Positions 1-5,052 of a stretch of DNA of 5,052 nucleotides are shown here, in pieces. The notes under the pieces were generated by a model. It was not told the origin of the DNA. It searched no databases and worked only from the letters and a program-made list of their open reading frames with translations. Position numbers and translations under genes: made by a program. This DNA is from Muribaculaceae bacterium (GTDB taxonomy: Bacteria > Bacteroidota > Bacteroidia > Bacteroidales > Muribaculaceae): positions 1 through 5,052 of the forward strand of contig JAEEVB010000182.1 in the NCBI GenBank assembly GCA_016287065.1, written 5' to 3'. Each line of letters starts with the position of its first letter. Position 1 is the stretch's first letter.

Positions 1-375
1 CAGATATTGCTTCATGGCCATGTAGTCGCCGCCAAAGTAGAGCCCGCGGCTCATCTTGAGCGAGTCGGGGATTACCTCTTCTCCCAGCGTGTGCAGGAAG
101 AAGAGCATGTCGGTGTGCACGGGCCCGCCCACATACAGGGGAATGTCCAGGTCCAGTTCTGCCAGGTCGGGCAGCACTTCGTGCACCATAAATCCGCTCA
201 GCTTGTTGGCGATGAGTCCCATGGTGCCGTTCTCGGAGTCGTGGTCGACCACGGCAATCACGGTGCGGCTGAACATGTAGTCCTGCACCGTGGGCTTGGC
301 CACCAGCAGCGAGCCGCGAGCGGGCGTGGGCTGGTCGTCGAGCAGATTGAATATGTCTTGATTGAGCTCTTCCAT
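1..375 (-). CDS. yqgE: YqgE/AlgH family protein (3' end cut by window edge)
   Basis: Reading the minus strand from the ATG at 375 gives 125 codons with no stop up to the window edge, so the C-terminal third is missing (family members are usually about 185-200 residues). Motifs of the YqgE/AlgH (DUF179) family are visible in order: RGSLLVA at residues 20-26, a GTMGLIANK segment at 50-58, YVGGPV at 81-86, LFFLHTL at 91-97 and GLYFGGD at 111-117. There is no signal peptide or membrane segment, so the protein is probably cytoplasmic. The family is widespread and its biochemical role is unsettled; AlgH was named from a link to alginate regulation in Pseudomonas, which should not be transferred here. 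The gene is divergent from the aspartate kinase gene. The start is supported by its distance from the first family motif and by a promoter-like box about 23 bases upstream. Any downstream neighbour lies outside the window. Confidence 0.9.
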   Translation of the reverse strand, partial: MEELNQDIFNLLDDQPTPARGSLLVAKPTVQDYMFSRTVIAVVDHDSENGTMGLIANKLSGFMVHEVLPDLAELDLDIPLYVGGPVHTDMLFFLHTLGEEVIPDSLKMSRGLYFGGDYMAMKQYL

Positions 376-397
376 GAGTTACTACGATTTCCAGGTT

Positions 398-428
398 CAA
401 AGTTATAAAACTCCCGCTGTTTTAGCAA
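398..428 (-). promoter_or_regulatory. candidate Bacteroidetes-type promoter for yqgE
   Basis: On the minus strand, TAACTTTG (405-398) matches the Bacteroidetes -7 consensus TAnnTTTG. A TTGC (428-425) lies 19 bases upstream and is a partial match to the -33 TTTG/TTG box at a suitable spacing. Transcription would start near 391, giving a leader of roughly 16 nt before the ATG at 375. The -7 match is good and the -33 match is weak. Confidence 0.45.
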
Positions 429-468
429 TCTTTTTCGTGAAAATGTTTCTTGTTATATGAATTATGCT

Positions 469-512
469 TATCTTTACGTTATCGTAATATTGCGCTTAAC
501 TGATTAACGTAA
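469..512 (+). promoter_or_regulatory. inverted repeat and weak promoter-like box upstream of aspartate kinase
   Basis: TTACGTTA (474-481) and TAACGTAA (505-512) form perfect 8-base inverted arms around a 23-base centre, and that centre contains a near-palindrome at 483-494 (CGTAAT/ATTGCG, one G-T pair). The right arm ends 5 bases before the ATG at 518. TATCTTTA at 469-476 resembles the -7 consensus TAnnTTTG with one mismatch and overlaps the left arm; no clear -33 TTTG lies at the proper distance (TTTC at 446-449). If transcription starts near 483 the left arm would not be transcribed, which favours a protein-binding operator over an RNA hairpin. No leader peptide rich in Thr, Ile or Lys codons was seen, so classic amino-acid attenuation is not supported. 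Confidence 0.35.
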
Positions 513-517
513 CAAGC

Positions 518-1414
518 ATGATGAAAGTCATTAAATTCGGTGGGACTTCGGTGGGCACTGTCCAGAGCCTGCACAACGTGAAAGCGATAGTCGACGAGTG
601 TCAGGAACAGGTAATCGTGGTGGTGTCGGCCCTGGGTGGCGTCACCAATCAGCTCATAGCCATGACCGAACTCGCCAAGCAGCACGATGCCAGTTATGAG
701 CCACTGCTCGAGGAACTGAAGCAGCGCCATGCCCAGGTAATTGCGGGTGTGGTGCCCGAGGAACGACAACCAGAGTGTTTGGGCGTGATCAATACTTTTA
801 TCGACGAAGGTCTTGCCTCGTTCTATGCCATGCTCTATGCCAATAGCGACCTGGCGCCCGACTTTGTCGACAAGTTGAGCGACGCTATCGTGAGCCATGG
901 CGAAATCATGTCGTCGGCCATTGTCGCGTCGATGATCGACGGTGCTGTGCCTCATTTCTCACCCAATTTCATCAAGACGATGGACACCCCAACCGAGCGT
1001 ATCCTTGATGCCGCTACCACCGAGCAACTCATTCGTGAGGAGTTTGGCGGCCGCACCGAGCGCGTGCATGTGACTCAGGGCTTTATTGCTGCCGATGTGG
1101 AAACCGGTGTGAAGACCAATCTTGGCCGTGGAGGCAGCGATTTCACCGCCGCCCTCATTGCCGCCGCCCTCGATGCCGAGTGCCTCGAGATCTGGACCGA
1201 CGTAGATGGCTTCATGACCGCCGACCCGCGCACCGACCCCACAGCCACGGTGATACCTCGCATGACCTATGCCCAGGCGCAGCGCATGTGCGACGCGGGT
1301 GCCAAGGTGATATATGCCCCCACCATTGCACCGGTGGCCGTGAAGCACATTCCCGTGTGGGTGAAGAACACCTTCAACCGCACCGCACCCGGCACTGTGA
1401 TTGAGGGCGACTAA
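518..1414 (+). CDS. lysC: aspartate kinase, catalytic domain only (no ACT domains)
   Basis: Predicted to phosphorylate L-aspartate with ATP to beta-aspartyl phosphate, the entry step to lysine, threonine and methionine, in the cytoplasm. The 298 residues cover the amino-acid kinase fold: KFGGTSVG at 6-13, SALGGVTN at 37-44, SHGE at 126-129 (usual SFGE, with the aspartate-contacting Glu kept), LGRGGSD at 202-208 (substrate-binding Arg kept), WTDVDG at 226-231, ADPR at 235-238 and VKNTFN at 282-287. The protein stops at APGTVIEGD, where typical enzymes of about 400-450 residues continue into two ACT domains that sense lysine or threonine. No ACT-like coding follows in the 82-base gap to the next gene. 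Two consecutive ATGs exist; the second (521) fits the usual M-K-V start and would give 297 residues. The usual D-A/S-R motif before FIKT is replaced by FSPN (147-150). The symbol lysC is used because the enzyme is monofunctional; the lysine or threonine branch cannot be told from the sequence. Confidence 0.9.
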   Translation: MMKVIKFGGTSVGTVQSLHNVKAIVDECQEQVIVVVSALGGVTNQLIAMTELAKQHDASYEPLLEELKQRHAQVIAGVVPEERQPECLGVINTFIDEGLASFYAMLYANSDLAPDFVDKLSDAIVSHGEIMSSAIVASMIDGAVPHFSPNFIKTMDTPTERILDAATTEQLIREEFGGRTERVHVTQGFIAADVETGVKTNLGRGGSDFTAALIAAALDAECLEIWTDVDGFMTADPRTDPTATVIPRMTYAQAQRMCDAGAKVIYAPTIAPVAVKHIPVWVKNTFNRTAPGTVIEGD

Positions 1415-1496
1415 AGCCGCTCTAGAAGAACTAGAAATGCTAGATGGCAGTTCTAGAAAACTGTTTAAAAACTAAGAGAAAAACCAGAAACCGAGT
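1415..1496 (+). other. kinase-thrC spacer with CTAGA repeats and competing hairpins
   Basis: The spacer has four CTAGA motifs at 1422, 1431, 1440 and 1453, the first three exactly 9 bases apart. They allow mutually exclusive pairings. TCTAG (1421-1425) can pair with CTAGA (1431-1435) over a 5-base loop. CTAGAA at 1422 or 1431 can pair with TTCTAG (1451-1456). CAGTT (1448-1452) can pair with AACTG (1459-1463), extended by two G-U pairs and followed by a short T run. This could be an attenuator, processing site or binding-site cluster, but nothing proves function. No Shine-Dalgarno-like sequence precedes the ATG at 1497, as is common in this phylum. Confidence 0.35.
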
Positions 1497-2801
1497 ATGA
1501 GATACTACAATACTAACAACCCCACGCAGTTTGCTACCCTCGAGCAGGCCGTGATGCAAGGCCGTGCCAGCGACGGCGGCCTGTTCATGCCCGAGCACAT
1601 CCCGCAGCTGCCTCAGGCGTTTATCAACAACATGAGCATGATGACGTTGCAGGAAATCAGCTATGCGGTGGCCAATTTTGCTCTGCAGGGTGCGGTCGAT
1701 TCCGAGAAACTCAAGGAAATCATCGACGACACGCTCAGCTTCGATATTCCGCTGGTGCAGGTCGACGACAACCGCTTCTCGCTGGAGCTGTATCATGGGC
1801 CCACCATGAGTTCGAAAGATGTGGGTGCGCGCTTCATGGGACGCCTGCTGAGCTACTTTGCCACCAAGCATGGCCAGGAGGTGACGGTGCTGGTGGCTAC
1901 TACCGGCAACTCGGGCGGTGCTGTGGCCAATGGCTGCTATAACAGGCCCGGCGTGCGTGTGGTGGTGCTTTATCCGCAAGACGGACTCGACAACCTGCAG
2001 GAAGCGCAATTCACCACCCTCGATGGCAACGTCACGGCCATTGAGGTGAATGGTTCGCTCGAAGATTGCCGCAACATGATTATGGAGGCCTTTGCCGACG
2101 AGGACCTGAAAAACAGCATCTCGCTCACGAGTGCACGCTCGGTGAACATCGCCCGGCTGCTGCCTCAAATGTTCTACTACTTTTATGCTGTTGCGCAGTT
2201 GCAGCGTCAGGGCCGAGAGCTCGACAGGCTGGTGATTTCGCTGCCATGCGGCAACCTGGGCAACCTCACTGCGGGCGTCATGGCCAAGCGCATGGGATTG
2301 CCGCTCAAGCGGTTCATTGCTGCCGACAATGCCAACGACGTGTTCACCCGCTATCTGCGCACAGGTAAGTTTGAGCCGCGAGGCATGGTCCAAACGCTGG
2401 CCAAAGCCATCGACGTGGGCAATCCGCGCAACTTCCCCCGCATTCTCGACCTGTTTGGTGGTTCTTACGAAGCCATTACGCGTGAGGTGACAGGAGTGTC
2501 GATGAGCGATAGCGAGATTCACGATGCAATGAGGCTGCTGTGGCGCGACCGGCGCTATCTGGCCGACCCGCATGGCGCCCTGGCACTGGAGGCGCTGCGG
2601 CGACTGCTGCATCCGGGCGAGACGGGCGTTGCGCTTGCTACGGCGCATCCGGCTAAATACATCGATGCCGTTGAGGATGCCCTGGAGCAGAGCATTCCTG
2701 TGCCCAATGCCATGCTGCAATACCTGCGCGGCACTCGCAATGTGGTGAGCATGAACTCGGGCTACGCCTCGCTGCGCCGTTTCCTCCTCTCCGGGAAATA
2801 A
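1497..2801 (+). CDS. thrC: threonine synthase homologue (PLP-dependent, divergent active-site motifs)
   Basis: The family converts O-phosphohomoserine to threonine and phosphate using PLP, in the cytoplasm. Length (434 residues) and layout match the E. coli-type enzymes of about 430: N-terminal domain with ASDGGLFMP at 24-32, the PLP lysine in GPTMSSKD at 101-108 (K107, the same number as in E. coli), and the C-terminal DPHGA (357-361) and AHPAKY (383-388). Several usually invariant motifs differ: GPTLAFKD is GPTMSSKD; ATSGDTG is ATTGNSG (134-140); YP(R/K)GK(I/V)S is YPQDGLD (159-165), losing both basic residues; SANS(I/V)N is SARSVN (212-217); PSGNFG is PCGNLG (250-255). The fold and cofactor lysine are thus kept but the substrate pocket seems remodelled. 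It follows the aspartate kinase by 82 bases and is probably co-transcribed. It is either a divergent true threonine synthase or a paralogue acting on a related phosphorylated amino acid. The family call is firm; the exact reaction is less sure. Confidence 0.88.
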   Translation: MRYYNTNNPTQFATLEQAVMQGRASDGGLFMPEHIPQLPQAFINNMSMMTLQEISYAVANFALQGAVDSEKLKEIIDDTLSFDIPLVQVDDNRFSLELYHGPTMSSKDVGARFMGRLLSYFATKHGQEVTVLVATTGNSGGAVANGCYNRPGVRVVVLYPQDGLDNLQEAQFTTLDGNVTAIEVNGSLEDCRNMIMEAFADEDLKNSISLTSARSVNIARLLPQMFYYFYAVAQLQRQGRELDRLVISLPCGNLGNLTAGVMAKRMGLPLKRFIAADNANDVFTRYLRTGKFEPRGMVQTLAKAIDVGNPRNFPRILDLFGGSYEAITREVTGVSMSDSEIHDAMRLLWRDRRYLADPHGALALEALRRLLHPGETGVALATAHPAKYIDAVEDALEQSIPVPNAMLQYLRGTRNVVSMNSGYASLRRFLLSGK

Positions 2802-2821
2802 GAAATCAATGGTTATATAAT

Positions 2822-2857
2822 AACAGGGAGCTGCCCGAGTGGGGCTGCTCCCTTGTT
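2822..2857 (+). terminator. strong, probably bidirectional terminator after thrC
   Basis: GGGAGC (2826-2831) pairs with GCTCCC (2847-2852). GCCC (2833-2836) pairs with GGGC (2842-2845) across a GAGTG loop, separated from the outer stem by a T-T mismatch. The base is extended by AACA with TTGTT, with one bulge. A T-rich tail follows on the plus strand. On the minus strand the hairpin is followed by TTATTATAT, so it may also end transcription of the convergent dockerin gene. It lies 21 bases after the thrC stop and forms the left end of the direct repeat. Confidence 0.8.
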
Positions 2858-2919
2858 TTATGGGTTTCATCGTGTTGCAGCAGCTATGGGTGTAAAGAAT
2901 GTAACAAAGAAATGGTTGG
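2822..2919 (+). repeat. direct repeat copy 1 (terminator hairpin plus about 72 near-identical bases)
   Basis: Positions 2848-2919 align without gaps to 4981-5052 (offset 2133) with only two differences, at 2887 (T versus C) and 2912 (A versus C), i.e. 70 of 72 identical. The hairpin to the left is conserved in shape, with both copies keeping the CCCGAGTGGGG core but differing in the stem. This copy lies between the convergent thrC and dockerin genes and ends 23 bases short of the dockerin stop codon. The true right end is unknown because copy 2 is cut by the window edge. Confidence 0.9.
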
Positions 2920-2929
2920 CCGCTGCAAC
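2874..2929. repeat. inverted repeat inside direct-repeat copy 1
   Basis: GTTGCAGCAGC (2874-2884) and GCCGCTGCAAC (2919-2929) are inverted arms of 11 bases with one mismatch, around a 34-base centre. Together with the adjacent terminator hairpin this gives two stem-loops in the 3' flank of the minus-strand dockerin gene. The left arm is preserved in copy 2 (5007-5017); the right arm there would fall beyond the window. It could be a 3' UTR structure or the termini of a small element. Confidence 0.5.
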
Positions 2930-2942
2930 GGGATGGGTAGTA

Positions 2943-4640
2943 TTAATAGTTATTGGGGTGCAGAATCATGTCGATGATGAGCGTAACATCCATCACGCTG
3001 ACAGTATCGTCACCATTCACGTTGGCATTGTCGTAGCTGAATGGATTGGGATTCTTCTTGAGGATGTAGTTGATAGTGGTAGTCACGTCGTTCACGTCGA
3101 TCTTGCCATCGCAGTTAGCGTCGCCAAGCTTGATGGGAGCAGCTACCTTCTCAATCTTAAGTTTCATGTCGGCATAGTTCACAGTGAGGTTATAAGTGCC
3201 ACCGGGGATTCTGAAGGCCTTGCCATTCTCCTTGGTGAGGCTCAGGTCGGTGCCAAACATTTCTTCGGTCACGTAGAAGTCGCCATTAGGATTCTCGTCG
3301 GTTGCCTCACTTACGGCACCAAAACGATAGTCGGCGATAGATGCCCAGTCGTCGGCGTTGTCAGCGAGCTTGGTAGTGAAGCTGAAATAGTTGTAGCCAC
3401 TGTTGCGTCCGTCGCAAGTGATTTCGGCAGTGTAAAGGCCGGTTTCTTCGTCACGAGTCATCTGTTGGCCTACGTTGGGAGCCCAGGTATTCTCGCCCAC
3501 TTCACCCAGGATGTAAACGTCAGGAATAGGATCAGGATAGATAAATTCACCACCAATGAGAGTGATGGTGGCGGGGGCAAGGTCACCCAACCAATAATTA
3601 TAAGTCAAATCTAAGCCCGTCCAGTCTGAGCCAAAGGTCAGCGTAGTCTCGGTACCGGTGCCTTGCAGATAGAAAAGTGAGTCGGTGGTAGCCTCATAAC
3701 CGAGGAGCTGATAGTTTAAAGTGGTATCGGCGTTAAGAGGTGCTGAATAGATGGTGTCGATATCTGCAATCCACGATTTATCGGAAGCAAGATACATGTG
3801 AGCGGTCTTGCCGCCGCCGTCGAAGTTGCCAACGTTCACAATATAGTTTTCGGTGTCTTCTGTAATTGCAAGAGCGCTGACACTGTTAAGTGAGTTGCTT
3901 CCGTATGTTCTGGGATATGACATAACTCCGTTAATATCGGCATTATCTACCATTGAGCTATAAGGAATGATATAGTCAGAAAAACGATAGGTTTTGTTGT
4001 TTATTTTCAGTGTCGAATAAATCCAGTTATTCATTAAGATAATGTTACCTTGATAAATCAAGGCATAAATGCCATCGCTAATATAGAACCCGCTAGAATT
4101 AGTTTCATCTCCTTCATAATAAAATACTGACGTTAAATTAATAGGAAGATAAGTACCGTTATAATTGTAATAATCTATAGTCTGTGTTACATAGTAAGTG
4201 GGAATGTAGATGCAAACACCATAGTCGCTAGATGTAAAATCAAGTTTGGCAGTCACAGGAGCATAGAACATACCTCCAATCATAAATGTGGTATCGGCGT
4301 CGTTGGCTCCATACATAACCACATTAGTACTGTACGATGCCGTTGCAACAGCCGAGTCGGGATTTGCATATAATGAATCGGTTTCATGGACACTCCAAGT
4401 ATAACCTCCTACAACGTCGGAAGCTTTGGTTGGTTGTTCCAATTTAGTTTGAGGAGCATTTCTTTTTTGAAGTTCAGCAAACTCCTGCTGAATTTTTTTT
4501 TGAATAAGCTCTTTGGGGGCTTTCTTGATGTTGTCCATCTTTGTCAGATTAGCTGACGCCATTTTGTTTGGAGCCAACTGGAATGCTGATGCAGAGACTG
4601 CAACTGCAAGAGCAAAAGCACTAAGTAAAAACTTTTTCAT
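2943..4640 (-). CDS. secreted protein with SusE/SusF-like domain and C-terminal dockerin-like module
   Basis: A 565-residue exported protein. Residues 1-19 form a signal peptide (MKK, a hydrophobic core, then ASA before F20); there is no lipobox cysteine, so it is not an obvious lipoprotein. Residues 36-62 are charged and probably helical. Residues 75-365 are beta-rich, full of Tyr, Asn, Thr and Gly, and not assigned to a family. Residues 374-498 (from VYILGEVGENTWAPN to MKLKIEK) resemble the immunoglobulin-like carbohydrate-binding modules of SusE/SusF-type proteins. Residues 505-560 are two dockerin type I-like repeats: Ca ligands D507, N509, D511, D515, D518, then N540, N542, D544, S548, D551, exactly 33 residues apart. 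It is probably periplasmic or surface-exposed, perhaps in glycan or protein binding; no catalytic domain is evident. The gene is convergent to thrC and bracketed by direct repeats. Its 5' part is far more AT-rich than its 3' part. The dockerin call is firm, the SusE/F-like call moderate, the function unknown. Confidence 0.88.
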   Translation of the reverse strand: MKKFLLSAFALAVAVSASAFQLAPNKMASANLTKMDNIKKAPKELIQKKIQQEFAELQKRNAPQTKLEQPTKASDVVGGYTWSVHETDSLYANPDSAVATASYSTNVVMYGANDADTTFMIGGMFYAPVTAKLDFTSSDYGVCIYIPTYYVTQTIDYYNYNGTYLPINLTSVFYYEGDETNSSGFYISDGIYALIYQGNIILMNNWIYSTLKINNKTYRFSDYIIPYSSMVDNADINGVMSYPRTYGSNSLNSVSALAITEDTENYIVNVGNFDGGGKTAHMYLASDKSWIADIDTIYSAPLNADTTLNYQLLGYEATTDSLFYLQGTGTETTLTFGSDWTGLDLTYNYWLGDLAPATITLIGGEFIYPDPIPDVYILGEVGENTWAPNVGQQMTRDEETGLYTAEITCDGRNSGYNYFSFTTKLADNADDWASIADYRFGAVSEATDENPNGDFYVTEEMFGTDLSLTKENGKAFRIPGGTYNLTVNYADMKLKIEKVAAPIKLGDANCDGKIDVNDVTTTINYILKKNPNPFSYDNANVNGDDTVSVMDVTLIIDMILHPNNY

Positions 4641-4956
4641 AGTTTTGTTAATAAAGTGTTTTAAATGAATAATAATGCTACTGCCCGTGTGGTTTGATAC
4701 GCGCGCAGCAACGGTTAATTAACTCAATATGTTTAGAAAATAAATTCACAAAATTGGTTGTCGATGTGTGTGTTCTTCCGTGAGTGTGTTCGGTGGCGAT
4801 TTTGACGCCGAATGACTTGTCATGGTAGAAATCGTCCACAAAATTGCAAAAAAACCGTGAGAAATGCAAATAATGGCGGCGTTTTTTTCTTTTTTTGATA
4901 GGCGTATCTCGGTGGGCGGTTTTTGGTATACGGCTTTCAATAGGCATCAGGAAAAT
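4641..4956. other. gene-free AT-rich upstream region of the dockerin gene
   Basis: About 316 bases without a convincing gene. Two short minus-strand frames (4678-4947 and 4746-4940) overlap each other in different frames, are rich in Lys, Arg, His and Thr, and show no family motif. A weak minus-strand promoter candidate has TTTG (4752-4749), a 19-base spacer and TATTGAGT (4729-4722), a poor match to TAnnTTTG; it would give a leader of about 75 nt. It abuts the perfect palindrome GTTAATTAAC (4714-4723), a possible operator. The 10-mer ACAAAATTGN occurs twice (from 4748 and 4840) and there is a GCGCGC at 4701-4706. The 40 bases directly before the ATG at 4640 are very AT-rich, as expected for translation starts in this phylum. 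Confidence 0.4.
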
Positions 4957-4990
4957 AACAAGGAGCCACCCGAGTGGGGGCTCCCTTGTT
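4957..4990. terminator. second copy of the terminator-like hairpin
   Basis: AACAAGG (4957-4963) pairs with CCTTGTT (4984-4990), AGCC (4964-4967) with GGCT (4979-4982), and CCC (4969-4971) with GGG (4976-4978) around a GAGT loop, with single bulges at A4968 and C4983. A T-run follows on the plus strand and TTGTTATTTT on the minus strand. No plus-strand gene lies to its left, so it more likely ends a minus-strand gene entering from beyond the right edge. Confidence 0.7.
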
Positions 4991-5052
4991 TTATGGGTTT
5001 CATCGTGTTGCAGCAGCTACGGGTGTAAAGAATGTAACAAAGAACTGGTTGG
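4957..5052 (+). repeat. direct repeat copy 2, cut by the right window edge
   Basis: Same orientation as copy 1 and 70 of 72 bases identical over 4981-5052 versus 2848-2919. It begins with the related hairpin and is still matching at the last base of the window, so it must extend further. Together the two copies bracket the dockerin gene and its upstream region as a unit of 2133 bp. Confidence 0.9.

Noticed and set aside
7..408. Plus-strand open frame over the yqgE region
   Set aside because: The minus-strand frame shows ordered YqgE/AlgH motifs; this one is its shadow.
479..1348. Minus-strand frames opposite the aspartate kinase
   Set aside because: Shadows of a kinase with intact catalytic motifs; no motifs of their own.
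1417..1434. Resemblance of the CCGCTCTAGA..AACTAG stretch to a cloning-vector polylinker
   Set aside because: The match is interrupted by an AG insertion and stops at once on both sides; the surrounding sequence is continuous bacterial gene context, so coincidence is more likely than contamination.
1440..2870. Long minus-strand open frame of 476 codons opposite thrC
   Set aside because: It lies opposite a well-supported thrC, is rich in His, Arg and Gln as antisense frames of GC-rich genes tend to be, and has no recognisable domain.
2874..2929. Integron attC site
   Set aside because: The arms read GTTGCAG...CTGCAAC, the reverse of the RYYYAAC...GTTRRRY order of attC sites, and no integrase or cassette structure is seen.
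2961..3131. Evidence for a true cellulosome
   Set aside because: Only a dockerin-like tail is present; no cohesin, scaffoldin or glycoside hydrolase is visible in the window.
2853..3614. Plus-strand open frame of 253 codons opposite the dockerin gene
   Set aside because: It starts within the terminator tail and runs antisense to the SusE/F-like and dockerin coding, where the minus-strand frame has clear domains and a signal peptide.
4678..4947. Minus-strand frames of 89 and 64 codons upstream of the dockerin gene
   Set aside because: Low-complexity basic composition, no family motif, overlapping one another in different frames, and the longer one would occupy the likely promoter region of the dockerin gene.

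Overview
The window comes from a member of the Bacteroidales, most likely a gut lineage such as Muribaculaceae or Prevotellaceae (family level is inference). The signs are the absence of AGGAGG-type ribosome sites before the starts, a TAnnTTTG-type promoter box, a Bacteroidales-like ThrC, and a large secreted protein ending in a dockerin-like module. Base composition is uneven. The left half is a GC-rich metabolic region, while the secreted-protein gene and its upstream region are clearly more AT-rich.

Layout: (1) 1-375, minus strand, a YqgE/AlgH-family gene cut by the left edge. (2) 376-517, a divergent intergenic region with a candidate promoter for yqgE and a long-armed inverted repeat before the next gene. 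(3) 518-1414, plus strand, a short aspartate kinase that ends where the regulatory ACT domains normally begin. (4) 1415-1496, a spacer with four CTAGA motifs and competing hairpins. (5) 1497-2801, plus strand, a full-length threonine synthase homologue with a conserved frame but several altered active-site motifs. (6) 2822-2857, a terminator hairpin that begins a repeat of about 100 bp. (7) 2943-4640, minus strand, a 565-residue secreted protein with an unknown N-terminal region, a SusE/SusF-like beta domain and a C-terminal type I dockerin-like pair. (8) 4641-4956, AT-rich DNA with no convincing gene. (9) 4957-5052, a second, direct copy of the repeat, cut by the right edge.

The aspartate kinase and threonine synthase homologue lie in the same direction 82 bp apart and are probably co-transcribed. 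They would be the first and last steps of the aspartate-to-threonine route. The steps between (semialdehyde dehydrogenase, homoserine dehydrogenase, homoserine kinase) are not between them. The kinase lacks its feedback module and the synthase has non-standard active-site motifs, so the pair may be a specialised paralogous set rather than the housekeeping pathway.

The second point of interest is the direct repeat. A terminator-like hairpin plus about 70 nearly identical bases sits just downstream of the dockerin gene and appears again 2133 bp further right, at the far side of that gene. The simplest reading is a tandem duplication of dockerin-type secreted genes together with their 3' flank. 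This predicts that a second minus-strand gene ends about 25 bases beyond the window.
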